Shown here: positions 25,668 through 35,032 of the stretch, one piece after another
Layout: each line of letters opens with the position of its first letter
How positions within the stretch are numbered: the stretch's first letter is position 1
Made by a program: the position numbers and the translations under genes
Origin: Paenibacillus auburnensis
Lineage (GTDB): Bacteria; Bacillota; Bacilli; Paenibacillales; Paenibacillaceae
Length of the DNA stretch: 64,000 bases
Assembly (NCBI RefSeq): GCF_927798115.1
Contig: NZ_CAKMMG010000005.1
Location: 124,001 to 188,000, forward strand
Direction: 5' to 3'
The notes under the pieces: generated by a model
Told to the model about the DNA's origin: nothing
Databases searched by the model: none
The model's input: the letters and a program-made list of their open reading frames with translations, nothing else

Positions 25668-26591
25668 TTATTTTCCGCTGTTGGCAGGGAAAATACGTTC
25701 AACCATGGTGCCGAATTCCTTGGCAAAGCCTTTGAGCGGATGGCCAGCACGGAATTCTTGAGCATAATAATCGGCCCGTTCCACAAAGTCAGGATTAGCC
25801 GAAACGTAGACATTCCTGATGCCCGTATTTTGCTTTCTCACTACGGAAGCGATTCTATCCTTCATATCCGTAGTCAGGTCATTGTTATCATTCATCTGAT
25901 AGCTGTTATTTGGAGCGACACTGCGAGTGCCGATCCCGGTTCCCATACTATCATCGATATCCCGCTTCATACGGGTTCCATCGGTATAATTGCTGCCGGA
26001 TAGTATCCCGTTTCCGCCGTTGCCCGGATAGGCTCCCGGATTCGCGGTCCCGGCTCCTCCTACCGTCCCTGTCCCGGTATTGCTCTGCGGTATGCCATTC
26101 ATGGATCCGCCCATGCCGGTCATGCCGGGAGTGCCGTTAACCGTTCCTCTTCCGCCAGTTCCATTCCCTGCACCCATTCCGTTAGTCATCGGTCCGCCGG
26201 TGCCGGAAAGCATGCCGGAAGTATTGTTCTGGAATCTGTTGCCATTGTTATAAGTACGGTTATTAGTGCCCAAAGTATTCGGCTTCCCGTTTGTTTCGTC
26301 AAGCTTTACGGCAACATAAGCGCTTGTTCCGACCACCATAACATTTGCAGTGCTTACCTCTGGCATTGCGGCGACACGGTCGGCAAGCTCCTGACTCATC
26401 TCCATTTTGTCATAGGAATTATTATTATTCTTAACCGAATTCACTTGAATCCGTCCGTCATGTGTTCCCCGGACACTGTTCGGTTGCACATCCGTGCTGT
26501 TTGCCGAATTGTTGGTTCCGCAGCCTGTAAGGCTGACCATCCCCAGGAGCAGCGCGGCTGTAACTGACGTGCTAAGCTTTGATCGCAACAT
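25668..26591 (-). CDS. YhcN/YlaJ-family sporulation lipoprotein
   Basis: 307 residues from the ATG at 26591, which has GGAGG eight bases upstream; the longer frame to 26774 is not supported. A lipoprotein signal ends in LTGC. The conserved YhcN/YlaJ domain is split by a long Gly/Asn/Thr-rich insert (about 105-220): the N-terminal half ends with STANVMVVGTSAYVAVKLD and the C-terminal half has VRKQNTGIRNVYVSANPDFVERA. Members coat or associate with forespore membranes and germination. The low-complexity insert makes it longer than the usual ~200 residues. It stands alone beside the spore-surface glycan genes. Confidence 0.85.
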   Translation of the reverse strand: MLRSKLSTSVTAALLLGMVSLTGCGTNNSANSTDVQPNSVRGTHDGRIQVNSVKNNNNSYDKMEMSQELADRVAAMPEVSTANVMVVGTSAYVAVKLDETNGKPNTLGTNNRTYNNGNRFQNNTSGMLSGTGGPMTNGMGAGNGTGGRGTVNGTPGMTGMGGSMNGIPQSNTGTGTVGGAGTANPGAYPGNGGNGILSGSNYTDGTRMKRDIDDSMGTGIGTRSVAPNNSYQMNDNNDLTTDMKDRIASVVRKQNTGIRNVYVSANPDFVERADYYAQEFRAGHPLKGFAKEFGTMVERIFPANSGK

Positions 26592-26772
26592 GAATTCATC
26601 CTCCATCTCTAGACTGTGATGTGCAGCGTAACAAGGCTTAGCATAGCCTGCAGTAGGCAGGGCTATCCTGAAAGGATTTGGCACATCCTCCGGTTCACTG
26701 TCACGCGCTGAGAAAGATTCGCGTATCCTATAGACAGTAGGGCTCCGCAAGGTGAACTCAGGAGGGGTGAGC

Positions 26773-27843
26773 ATGAAGGTTCTATTTACGTTTTATGTAC
26801 CCAGCGGCGGGGTGGAGACCCTGAACACGCTGAGGTGTGAGAGTCTGCAGCGCGAGGGCATTGAGTGCCACGTTCTGTATCTCATGCCGGGTTCCTCAAA
26901 CCAAAACCAGCCGAACTATCCCATATACATCGCTTCAGGGGATGAAGAAATCCGCACGCTGCTTGAAAAAGAGCGTTTCGACGCCATTATTGTAACCTCC
27001 GATTACTTATTGATGGAACGCCTGCGCCTGCTGGGCTATAGAGGCATTCTGATATACGAATCCCAGGGACTCGGAAGACGCAGTGATGCGAAGGATATGA
27101 TTATAGATGCCGTTCCTTATCTGCGTTCCTATTGTAATGCCGTGCTGATTCCGCCTACTGATCATCTGCTGGAACTATTCATCTCTATCTGCCCCTGGCT
27201 GCAGCGTTATGTCATTCCTAATATTGTCGATGTCCAGTCCTTCAGGTTCCGCCCCGGCGAACCCCCGTGTGACCCGGTAATCGCCTGGGTAGGACGCCTG
27301 GAAACCAACAAGAACTGGAGTGAATATCTGAAGATTGCCCATCAGATCCGCCGCCACAAACCCAATCTGCATCTCTGGATGTTCCATGATCCCGAACTTG
27401 CCAGCGAGGAACAGAAGCAGCTGTTCCATGAAGAACTGCATGCCTTGGGACTGAATGACCGGCTTGTGGTGTTCACCAACATTCCCAACCATATTATGCC
27501 CCTTTATTATTCTTCTATTGCCAGCTCCGGCGGTTTCCTGCTGTCAACGTCGATCACGGAGGGTTTCGGTTATGCAGTTGCGGAAGCCGTCTGCTGTACC
27601 TGCCCCGTACTTAGCACCGACTCCGACGGTGTCCGGTCCTTTATAGTCCATAATTATTCCGGCAAGTTTTATCCGCTGGGCAATGTTGAGGCCGCTGTCA
27701 CTGAAGGTCTGGAGCTCATGAATAATCTGGAGCTGCGCAGCAGTATCCAGAGCCAGGGCAGAATGCATATGGTTTCACGTTTCGGCTCTGAGCGTTATGC
27801 CCAATCCTTCCGTGAAATGCTGAATTCCTTCGCTATTTTCTAA
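26773..27843 (+). CDS. glycosyltransferase family 4 (GT-B fold)
   Basis: 356 residues from the ATG at 26773 (GGAGGGG upstream). The GT-B pattern is visible: N-terminal YVPSGGVETLNTLRCESL, a linker with NIVDVQSFRF, then the C-terminal donor domain with VAWVGRLETNKNW-type sequence and the EGFGYAVAEAVCCTCPVLS motif typical of GT4. It converges with the long minus-strand glycan operon through a shared terminator. It probably adds a sugar to the same surface glycan. Donor and acceptor are unknown. Confidence 0.88.
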   Translation: MKVLFTFYVPSGGVETLNTLRCESLQREGIECHVLYLMPGSSNQNQPNYPIYIASGDEEIRTLLEKERFDAIIVTSDYLLMERLRLLGYRGILIYESQGLGRRSDAKDMIIDAVPYLRSYCNAVLIPPTDHLLELFISICPWLQRYVIPNIVDVQSFRFRPGEPPCDPVIAWVGRLETNKNWSEYLKIAHQIRRHKPNLHLWMFHDPELASEEQKQLFHEELHALGLNDRLVVFTNIPNHIMPLYYSSIASSGGFLLSTSITEGFGYAVAEAVCCTCPVLSTDSDGVRSFIVHNYSGKFYPLGNVEAAVTEGLELMNNLELRSSIQSQGRMHMVSRFGSERYAQSFREMLNSFAIF

Positions 27844-27854
27844 TCCTTATCAGC

Positions 27855-27911
27855 AAAAAAGCCTTCAAGCCTGCCGGGTCACGCATTACCGGGGTTGAAG
27901 GTTCTTTTTTT
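27855..27911. terminator. bidirectional terminator between convergent glycosyltransferase genes
   Basis: CCTTCAA (27862-27868) and TTGAAGG (27895-27901) enclose a GC-rich inner dyad. A-run on one side and TTTTTTT on the other serve both directions. Confidence 0.8.
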
Positions 27912-27929
27912 GCATGTGATTGGCCAGGT

Positions 27930-28973
27930 TCATCCTTGCTTCGAGACCATCTCAAACAGCTCAGACTGGAAAATCTGCACGCTTCTGTCCCAGGTGAACT
28001 GTAAGGAATCATTCTCCCCTTTGCGGGCAAGACGTTCGCGCAGCTCCTTGTCGCGGATTAATGAAATAATATCCTGGCCAAGCCTGTTCTCGTACCGGTA
28101 GGACATCAGACAGTTATGGCCGTGCCTGCAGTACTCCATATTGCCTCCTGAATAGACCGTAACCAGCGCTGCCCCGCAGCGCATCGCCTCAAGGCCAGGC
28201 AGAGAGCCGGAATCGAAGGTGCTGGAGCTGACAAAAATGTCGCTTTCATTATAGTGATAGCTCAATTCCGTATCATTAGAGGGCGTGCGTAAATGGTAGC
28301 GGTGATCATTCAGCATCATCTTCAATGCAGCTGACTCAGCATATTCACCCGGAGGTGTAATCAGATAAATATCCACCTCGGGGTGCAGTTCCTTAACCCT
28401 ATTTAGCTGCTCCAGCAGATACTCCTGCTCCCGGTGGCCGGAGAATCCGCCTTCCGGCTTGCGCAGGATTGCGGATACGACAAGACTTTTGCCCGCTGCC
28501 TCGCGCATATGCATATTAGTGAAGTCAGCGTTTACGCCAACCGGCACAATTCTCCCTTTGATGCCATGGTTGAGCCGGATAATTTCCTGCTGCCAGCGTG
28601 ACAGCACCATCAGATTGCGGGTAATGCTGTAGGAAGCAAAAGACTGGTTATTATGAGGCAGAAAGGTTGGTTCATAGCAAAGCGCAAGCCTTATGTGCAG
28701 CCCCTTTCCCTGCTCGCTCGCCCTCTGGGCTGCTGGTACAGTGGTATAGTAATTCGAGATGATGACATCACCGTAGGGAAAATCATCCTCTGACAGTTTT
28801 TCTATCTCCCGGCCGAATTCTACCCTGCATTTCATCTCATACTCCACATTGCCTCCGCTGGGCATAAGGATCACCACTTCATGGCCGATGTCGCTCAGCC
28901 GGTTGGCTAATTCCGCCAGCATCCGCTGCGCGCCTCCCCTGGACAACGTCAGAATCGGGAATGTCAGCCTCAT
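27930..28973 (-). CDS. glycosyltransferase family 4, last gene of the glycan operon
   Basis: 347 residues. The N-terminus LTLSRGGAQRMLAELANRLSDIGHEV is the typical GT4 acceptor-side start, and the C-terminal donor motif is degenerate: SSSTFDSGSLPGLEAMRCGAALVTVYSGG. AAGGAGAG precedes the ATG, which overlaps the end of the GT2 gene upstream by four bases. It is the most downstream member of an operon of at least eight genes. Substrate unknown. Confidence 0.87.
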   Translation of the reverse strand: MRLTFPILTLSRGGAQRMLAELANRLSDIGHEVVILMPSGGNVEYEMKCRVEFGREIEKLSEDDFPYGDVIISNYYTTVPAAQRASEQGKGLHIRLALCYEPTFLPHNNQSFASYSITRNLMVLSRWQQEIIRLNHGIKGRIVPVGVNADFTNMHMREAAGKSLVVSAILRKPEGGFSGHREQEYLLEQLNRVKELHPEVDIYLITPPGEYAESAALKMMLNDHRYHLRTPSNDTELSYHYNESDIFVSSSTFDSGSLPGLEAMRCGAALVTVYSGGNMEYCRHGHNCLMSYRYENRLGQDIISLIRDKELRERLARKGENDSLQFTWDRSVQIFQSELFEMVSKQG

Positions 28974-29692
28974 TGCCCTCTCTCCTTTCTCAGCAGCTGG
29001 GCGAGAACCCCGTTGTGTCTTGCCTGTACGACTTCAATCTCCCGGATTTGCGCTTCATTGTGAATGACTGAACCCATCTCCTTGTGGACACGGTAATCCA
29101 GCAGCGGCTCCCCGATATAGGACCATTCGTAGTACGGCAGAATACGCAGCCACAGGTCATAATCCTGGGTATACAGGAAACTTTCATTGAACAGTCCTAC
29201 TTTGCGGAAAATATCCATATCGAACAGAACAGAGCTGCCGTTAACCGGACAGCCCTTCATCATTGTCGCGATCATTTCGGTCCGGCCGGATAGCAGGACA
29301 CGAATCACCTCGGAGACCCGCTCCCCGTGTTCATTAATGTAGTAATAAGCCGTATGATTAAAGGAGGTGCCTGTCTGGGTGAGGGCTATCATCTGCCGCT
29401 CTATTTTATCCGGGTGAAACACGTCGTCCGCGCTTAACCAGGCAAAATATGCTCCGCTGGCGGCCATTACTCCCCGGTTGAGTGCCGAGGCTGTGCCGCC
29501 GTTTGCCTTGTGTATATATCTGATTCTGTCCATGAATGGAGCGAGCTTCTCGGCATGCTGGGTTGAACCGTCATCCACCACAATGAGCTCAATATCCGGA
29601 TAAGTCTGGGCAAGCACGCTTTCCACCGCAAGATGAACATAAGGACAATTATAAAACGGGATGACCACCGAAACCTTGGATTGCTGATTCAT
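28970..29692 (-). CDS. glycosyltransferase family 2
   Basis: 240 residues from the ATG at 29692, with a strong AAGGAGGTG site; the longer frame to 29803 runs into the preceding gene. GT-A fold signatures: VSVVIPFYNCPYVHLAVESVLAQ, IELIVVDDGST, WLSADD (DxD-type metal site) and a late QDYDLWLRIL. It is closely similar in pattern to the GT2 at 30329, so the two are probably paralogues from duplication. Likely adds residues of the surface glycan. Confidence 0.9.
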   Translation of the reverse strand: MNQQSKVSVVIPFYNCPYVHLAVESVLAQTYPDIELIVVDDGSTQHAEKLAPFMDRIRYIHKANGGTASALNRGVMAASGAYFAWLSADDVFHPDKIERQMIALTQTGTSFNHTAYYYINEHGERVSEVIRVLLSGRTEMIATMMKGCPVNGSSVLFDMDIFRKVGLFNESFLYTQDYDLWLRILPYYEWSYIGEPLLDYRVHKEMGSVIHNEAQIREIEVVQARHNGVLAQLLRKERGQ

Positions 29693-29720
29693 GTGCTCAC
29701 CTCCTTCCCGAATTCGTAGG

Positions 29721-30296
29721 CTAGACTGTTTTGCAGGCGAGTAAAGCATCCAGCGGCTGGTGGTCTGGCCCGAACGCTTCCCGGAAGGCCGGATTCTCGG
29801 CATGGTGAAACCCTTTAAGCACCGTAACCGAATACCCCAGCTTGAGAAAATCCTCCGGCTCCCAGCCGCTCCAGTGCCTCTGATAATACTCGCCCTGCAA
29901 ATGAAAGTGATCCGTTCCTTCCTGCGGAAAAAAGCCGCGCGGTGTAAACACGACTACACGGTTAGAGGCAATCATCTCTGCTTTTCTCAGAAGCTCCATT
30001 CCTTCATCCATGGTGAAATGCTCCAGGGAATCTATCAGTGTAACCGCCGAAAAGGTTCCCGGCAGAAACAGCTTATCAATATGGCCGGCATCTGCGTGAA
30101 GCGGAATAATATGCGGTGATTTGTATTTGCGGTGCAGCAGATAAGGCCTGTGAATGTCCAGGCCAATCACCAGAGTAGCCTCATAACGTTCAAGCAGTGT
30201 ACCTGTGCCGCTGCCGATATCCAGAATACTCTCGGAGAATTTCAGCTGCTCCAGCAGAACCGGCAGGAAGTCATACACTTCAATTTCCCGGTACAT
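29721..30296 (-). CDS. class I SAM-dependent methyltransferase
   Basis: 191 residues from the ATG at 30296 (GGAGGAG five bases upstream); the longer frame starts before that site. Motif I ILDIGSGTGTLLERY is clear, followed by VIGLDIHRPYL and TLIDSLEHFTMDEG. It lies between two GT2 genes in the glycan operon, so it probably methylates a sugar or a nascent chain, for instance as a chain-end cap. The acceptor cannot be read from sequence. Confidence 0.85.
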   Translation of the reverse strand: MYREIEVYDFLPVLLEQLKFSESILDIGSGTGTLLERYEATLVIGLDIHRPYLLHRKYKSPHIIPLHADAGHIDKLFLPGTFSAVTLIDSLEHFTMDEGMELLRKAEMIASNRVVVFTPRGFFPQEGTDHFHLQGEYYQRHWSGWEPEDFLKLGYSVTVLKGFHHAENPAFREAFGPDHQPLDALLACKTV

Positions 30297-30328
30297 AGGC
30301 TCTCCTCCCCCAAATGATATACATGTAC

Positions 30329-31054
30329 TCATCCGCCCATAGAAGCAATTAGTCCGCGCAGCATTCCCTGATAGCGGCTGTTCGTCGCGGCGGCTTCCGC
30401 CATAATGACGTCATAATGCTTGAGTGTGCCCATTCCGCTATGCCGCCGATAGGCCGTTAAGGACTGGTTCAGCATAACCGGCGGGTAACCATTAAGAATC
30501 GCCCGGAACCACAAATCATAATCATGCGTGTAAGGCAGTGACTCATTAAATAAGCCGATAGCTCCGAACAGCTCACGCTTGAACATCACCGTACAGCCGT
30601 TGATGGGATTGCCTTGCAGGAAGCAGCGTAAAAATTCCAGCTGGTCCGGAAATACAAGTGAAGCGTTCATATCGGTCAATTGCGATTCCCCGTTAATATA
30701 GTTGAAGTTCGTATACGAAATCAGGAGCCCGTTTTGTTCCATAAACTTTACCTGATTGTTGATCTTGTCATGGTAGAACATATCATCCGAGCTGAGCCAG
30801 GCAATATAGTCCCCCGTAGCATGGATAATCCCGTGATTCAGTGCAGAGGCTGTTCCCCCGTTGGCTTTGCCGAGGTAATGAATATGGTTCAGATACGGAG
30901 CAATCCGGTCCGCATGAGCCGTAGATCCGTCATCGACTACGATGATCTCATAAGGCTGCCAGGATTGGGATAAGGCGCTTTGCAGCGCCTGTTCAATATA
31001 GGGGCAATTATAAAACGGAATAATAACCGAGACCTTCGGAACATTCATGTTCAT
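30329..31054 (-). CDS. glycosyltransferase family 2
   Basis: 241 residues. VSVIIPFYNCPYIEQALQSALSQSW, EIIVVDDGSTAHADRI, KANGGTASALNHGI, AWLSSDD and YTHDYDLWFRAIL mark a GT-A enzyme of family 2. Its first four bases overlap the stop region of the upstream SDR gene. It is a likely paralogue of the GT2 at 28970, and both share the unusual HxKANGGTASALN stretch. Confidence 0.9.
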   Translation of the reverse strand: MNMNVPKVSVIIPFYNCPYIEQALQSALSQSWQPYEIIVVDDGSTAHADRIAPYLNHIHYLGKANGGTASALNHGIIHATGDYIAWLSSDDMFYHDKINNQVKFMEQNGLLISYTNFNYINGESQLTDMNASLVFPDQLEFLRCFLQGNPINGCTVMFKRELFGAIGLFNESLPYTHDYDLWFRAILNGYPPVMLNQSLTAYRRHSGMGTLKHYDVIMAEAAATNSRYQGMLRGLIASMGG

Positions 31055-32019
31055 GACAAACTTCCTCCCCTGCCGGAACGGTAATAGTCGACAATATCCT
31101 GAATGGAATGCTCAAGGCTGATTTCCGGTTTCCAGCCAAGGATAGCGGCATTCTTTTCCGGGCCGTCGGCAGCATCCGGTTCACCGTATGCTGCCGGCTT
31201 CACCGGCTGTTCTTCCACAGTATCCGCCCCCCAGTCCATTAAGACCGGTGCCTCCGCATGAGCCAGCAGCTTCCCGGCAATATCCCCCAGACTCCGCTGA
31301 GTTCCCGAATCAATGCGGTAGACGGTCCCGGCCTTGCCCTGGCGCAGAATGTAGTCGTAAGCCCGCACGGCGTCACGCACATCCAAAAAATCCCGCAGCA
31401 CATGCCTTGAAGAGAGCTTGAACGTCTGCGGCTCTGTATTCCTTCCTGCCGCAGCTTCTTCACTGCGCACGACATGCTGCGCCAGCAAAGAACAGAAGCC
31501 GGTCGAAGGGCCGGGGCCGATCAGGTTGCAGGGCTCTGCCAGCAGCACAGGCTGTTTGAACAGCGTCCCCCAGGCCAGTGACACCAGCTCCTCCAGCGTT
31601 TTGCTGAAGCTGTACGGATGGGGCGGCCCGTCGGCTGTTCCGGGTCTGTATTTGAGCCTGGAGCCGGCTACCAGAATCCGGCCTGCCGGCCGGGCACGGA
31701 GCGCTTCAAGCAAATACAGGGTAGCCATTACATTGGTCTCCATATAGAGCAGCGGATCCCGCCAGGATTCCGGAACGGAGTTCTTGCCCGCCAGGTGCAG
31801 CACCTCGTCCGGCGCGGCCTCAGCTATCATTGCGGCAACAGCCTTCCGGTCGCTGAGGTCGCATTCCTGCATCCTGACACCCTCCGGAAAGCCCGCAGAT
31901 AAGGCGGCCTGACGGCGTACCACAGCCGTTACCTCCGCTCCTGCAGCATGGAAATAAGCTACAGCATGCCGTCCGGTAAAGCCGGCGGCTCCGGTAATCA
32001 GCAGCCTCCGCCCCTTCAT
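31051..32019 (-). CDS. NAD-dependent epimerase/dehydratase (extended SDR)
   Basis: 322 residues from the ATG at 32019, which forms an ATGA overlap with the upstream gene's stop; a GTG at 32046 is the alternative. A Rossmann start LLITGAAGFTGRHAVAYF and the catalytic YSFSK (YxxxK) are visible, as is CDLSDRKAV. It resembles GDP-mannose 4,6-dehydratase/RMD-type enzymes acting on nucleotide sugars. The GC content is noticeably higher than that of its neighbours. The exact substrate is unknown. Confidence 0.82.
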   Translation of the reverse strand: MKGRRLLITGAAGFTGRHAVAYFHAAGAEVTAVVRRQAALSAGFPEGVRMQECDLSDRKAVAAMIAEAAPDEVLHLAGKNSVPESWRDPLLYMETNVMATLYLLEALRARPAGRILVAGSRLKYRPGTADGPPHPYSFSKTLEELVSLAWGTLFKQPVLLAEPCNLIGPGPSTGFCSLLAQHVVRSEEAAAGRNTEPQTFKLSSRHVLRDFLDVRDAVRAYDYILRQGKAGTVYRIDSGTQRSLGDIAGKLLAHAEAPVLMDWGADTVEEQPVKPAAYGEPDAADGPEKNAAILGWKPEISLEHSIQDIVDYYRSGRGGSLS

Positions 32020-32855
32020 GTGGACATCGCTGACTGGTTCATCCACTCCGCCAGCTCTGAGAGCATTACGGGATAGGAAGGAAGTTCGAAATGAACATCG
32101 CTTCTCGTACTCACAAGTGTACGATCCTGAACATGAACAGAATCCGGCACGATCTCGACATCCTGTTTGTGGAATGCATGCTGCATATGAAGCAGCAGCT
32201 CGTATTTGCTGAGCGGTTCAGGGTGGGCCAGATGAATCAGGCCGGATACCTGTGAATCCAGCATCTTGTCAACCGCTTTGGCCAGCTCCAGCGTGGTCAC
32301 TCCATTCCACATGACCCGTTCATAACCGGGGACCGGGCCTTTCTGGGCCAAAAACCATTCCATCAGCCCGATGCCGCCGCTCCGGATCTCCGGACCGATG
32401 ATGGAGGTGCGGATCGTCAGATGGCCGGGTGCTCTGACTTCACCCAGGCTTTTGGTAATGGCATAGACGGAAGTGCCGTCGGCCGTATCCTCTTCCGTAT
32501 AACCGCCGCGTGTTCCTTCGAACACGCAGTCGGTACTGATATGAATCAGCCGGGCATGCACCGCGTCCGCAACGCGGCGCAGCCGGTGAGGCAGAAATCC
32601 ATTCACATGATAAGCGCCGATCCGGTCACGTTCGGCAAATTGATTAAGGACCCCAAGTGCATTGATAATGCAATGAGGGGAGACCATTTCGACCAGCTTC
32701 TCTACGCCGGCAACATCATCGGCATCCACATACAGCCCGCCAAGATCGCTCTTATCCCGGGTTGTATGGAAGACGTGATGTTTGCCCTGGCGGCGAAAAT
32801 ACGCCGCCAGCATATGACCCGCCATACCGTTTCCGCCGAGGATAAGCAGTTTCAC
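32016..32855 (-). CDS. RmlD-like nucleotide-sugar reductase (CapF/FnlB-like role)
   Basis: 279 residues. MKLLILGGNGMAGHMLAAYF is the Rossmann start; ISTDCVFEGTRGGYTEED and the YAITK (YxxxK) motif are typical of the dTDP-4-dehydrorhamnose reductase family. It sits directly after a CapE/FnlA-like dehydratase and a WecB-like epimerase. In UDP-L-FucNAc or UDP-L-QuiNAc pathways an RmlD-family reductase occupies this position, so it probably reduces the 4-keto intermediate. Four-base overlaps on both sides indicate tight coupling. Confidence 0.82.
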   Translation of the reverse strand: MKLLILGGNGMAGHMLAAYFRRQGKHHVFHTTRDKSDLGGLYVDADDVAGVEKLVEMVSPHCIINALGVLNQFAERDRIGAYHVNGFLPHRLRRVADAVHARLIHISTDCVFEGTRGGYTEEDTADGTSVYAITKSLGEVRAPGHLTIRTSIIGPEIRSGGIGLMEWFLAQKGPVPGYERVMWNGVTTLELAKAVDKMLDSQVSGLIHLAHPEPLSKYELLLHMQHAFHKQDVEIVPDSVHVQDRTLVSTRSDVHFELPSYPVMLSELAEWMNQSAMST

Positions 32856-33838
32856 TCTAGGAACCCTCCCCGGATCAGGATGCTCTTGATCTCCTCCTGA
32901 TCCATCAGATTATTCTCCGAGCTGAAGCTGTTGAAGGACACATGCGGATAATTCCGGTAATGGGCTTTCAGTTCAGGCATATCCAGCGTCGGGAGAATGA
33001 CCAGGTACTGCTCATCGTAAACGACCGTAGTCAGGCTCTCGAAATCACTCATCAGAATTTCATGAATCTTCTCCCCGGGACGGATGCCGGCTTCAATAAT
33101 GCTGACATCGTTTCTCCCGGAGGCTTCGATCAGCACCTCGGCCAGATCAACAATCCGGCATGTCGGCATCGTCATGACGAAGATTTCCCCGCCGATGCTG
33201 ACCTCGGAAGCTTTGAACAGCAGGGTGATCGCATCGCGGAGCGTGAAGAAGAACCGGGTCATTTTCATATCGGTAATGCGTACCTGGCCCTTATCCTTGA
33301 TCTGCTTCATGAACAGATGCACCACACTGCCGTTGGTTCCCAACACATTACCGCCGCGCACCGTTACGAACCGGGTGCCTGAGCCGAGCAGATTGGCATA
33401 CACGAACAGCTTTTCGCCGATGGCTTTGGTCATGCCGTAGAAGTTAGACGGGTTCGCAGCTTTGTCGGTGGAAATGTAGATCGCTTTCTCTACGTTGTTG
33501 GCAATTGCCGCTTCAATCACATTCTGGGTGCCGACCACATTCGTTTTGAGGGCTTCGTACGGCTGATCCTCGCATACCGGAACATGCTTCAGCGCAGCCA
33601 GATGGAACACATAATCCACCCCGCGACAGGCAGCCACCAGCGCATCCTTGTCTCGGATATCTCCGATAATGAAGCTGAGGCGGTTATCTTCGAATTCCCT
33701 GCTCATCGCTACCTGGGCAGACTCGCTGCGGGAGAAGATAATGATTTCTTTAGGATTTTGCGGCAGAAGCTGCCGGATAAGTTCATGCCCCCAGGAACCC
33801 GTTCCGCCGGTGACCATAATCCGTTTATTATTAAACAT
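32852..33838 (-). CDS. UDP-GlcNAc 4,6-dehydratase/5-epimerase-like (CapE/FnlA family)
   Basis: 328 residues from the ATG at 33838, with GGAGGG upstream; the TTG at 33853 overlaps that site. MVTGGTGSWGHELIRQLL is the Rossmann motif, ALKHVPVCEDQPYEALKTNVVGTQNV and STDKAANPSNFYGMTK contain the family's SDK and YxxxK catalytic residues, and VRGGNVLGTNGSVV is highly characteristic of the polysaccharide biosynthesis CapD/CapE family. With its neighbours it suggests UDP-N-acetyl-L-fucosamine or quinovosamine synthesis. Confidence 0.88.
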   Translation of the reverse strand: MFNNKRIMVTGGTGSWGHELIRQLLPQNPKEIIIFSRSESAQVAMSREFEDNRLSFIIGDIRDKDALVAACRGVDYVFHLAALKHVPVCEDQPYEALKTNVVGTQNVIEAAIANNVEKAIYISTDKAANPSNFYGMTKAIGEKLFVYANLLGSGTRFVTVRGGNVLGTNGSVVHLFMKQIKDKGQVRITDMKMTRFFFTLRDAITLLFKASEVSIGGEIFVMTMPTCRIVDLAEVLIEASGRNDVSIIEAGIRPGEKIHEILMSDFESLTTVVYDEQYLVILPTLDMPELKAHYRNYPHVSFNSFSSENNLMDQEEIKSILIRGGFLE

Positions 33839-34922
33839 GCAGGTTCCCTCCAAGCAAAAATTTAACTACTTTAGCCGAGACATCCGGTGTCAAATATCCT
33901 TCCGGTGCCTCCCATTCTGGACTTAGCGACGTCATCAGCCGGGTACAGCGCAGAATGCTGTTCTGCTCCACGCCCGACACTACATTGCTCCCGCAATCCA
34001 CCGTCTCTGGACGTTCAGTCGTCCTGCGGATCGTTACGGTTGGCACACCCATCAGACAGCATTCCTCCTGGACGGTTCCGCTGTCGGTAATCGCACAGAG
34101 GGCATACTGTTCCAGATGGACAAAATCAAAAAATCCGAAAGGCTCATGGAATTCCACCAGCGGGTTCATAGTCAGCGTGAATTGCTCTGTCAGCTTGGAG
34201 CGGGTGCGGGGGTGTATACTGCAGATCAGGCGGAGTCCAAAATGCTCAGCCACCAGATTGAGCCCTGACATAATCTGCAGCAGCGCTTTAGGATCATCCA
34301 CATTCTCCGCCCTGTGGGCGGTCACGAGAAAATACTGGCCTGCCGTCAGGTTCAGGCGGGATAGAATATCACTGCTGCTGATTTGCGCCTGATAATGTGT
34401 AATGACTTCATGAATCGGGTTGCCGGTGAGCACGATACGCTGGCTGGGGAACCCTTCGCTGACCAGATGCCGCTTGCTCTGCTGCGTATAAGGCATATTA
34501 ATGGTGGAAACGGCATCTATGACACGGCGGTTTTTCTCTTCCGGCACTTTTAAATCGTAGCAGCGGTTGCCCGCCTCCATATGCACTACCGGAATGCCCA
34601 TCCGCTCCGCGAGAATGGCACACAGCGCACTGTTCGTATCCCCCAGGAGCAGAATGCGGTCCGGCTGCTCCTGCAGCAGGATGCTCTCCAGACTTCCGAA
34701 CATGGCAGCCAGCTGCCCGCCCAGTCCCGCCTGCTTATCCTGCAGCACATAGTCCGGTGCCCGCAGCCCCAGCTCCGCGAAGAAAATCCCGCTGAGGCTG
34801 GCCGTGAAGTTCTGGCCCGTATGCACCAGCACATGCCGCTCCGCATGCTCGTCGAGCAGCGGAATGATCACGCTGAGGCGGATAATCTCGGGCCGTGTGC
34901 CCAAAATCGTCATGATCTTCAT
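33831..34922 (-). CDS. UDP-N-acetylglucosamine 2-epimerase (WecB/CapG/FnlC-like)
   Basis: 363 residues, the usual length. Non-hydrolysing 2-epimerase signatures: ILGTRPEIIRL, VHTGQNF, LLLGDTNSAL, VVHMEAGNRCYDLKVPEEKNRR, VTAHRAENVDDP and DSGTVQEECCLMGVPTV. It is the first gene of the coupled block, with GGGGAG before the ATG. In the L-FucNAc pathway this enzyme makes the final 2-epimer after dehydration and reduction, which fits the two genes that follow. Confidence 0.9.
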   Translation of the reverse strand: MKIMTILGTRPEIIRLSVIIPLLDEHAERHVLVHTGQNFTASLSGIFFAELGLRAPDYVLQDKQAGLGGQLAAMFGSLESILLQEQPDRILLLGDTNSALCAILAERMGIPVVHMEAGNRCYDLKVPEEKNRRVIDAVSTINMPYTQQSKRHLVSEGFPSQRIVLTGNPIHEVITHYQAQISSSDILSRLNLTAGQYFLVTAHRAENVDDPKALLQIMSGLNLVAEHFGLRLICSIHPRTRSKLTEQFTLTMNPLVEFHEPFGFFDFVHLEQYALCAITDSGTVQEECCLMGVPTVTIRRTTERPETVDCGSNVVSGVEQNSILRCTRLMTSLSPEWEAPEGYLTPDVSAKVVKFLLGGNLHV

Positions 34923-35032
34923 GGGTTCACTCCCCTTTGAGGTTGACCTGCCTTACAAATAGGGCAGGGTGAATTGATGTCTGTTGCTGCTACAGCAGCC
35001 CGGCTGCCGGCCGCGCCTTGCCTGTGGCGCGG

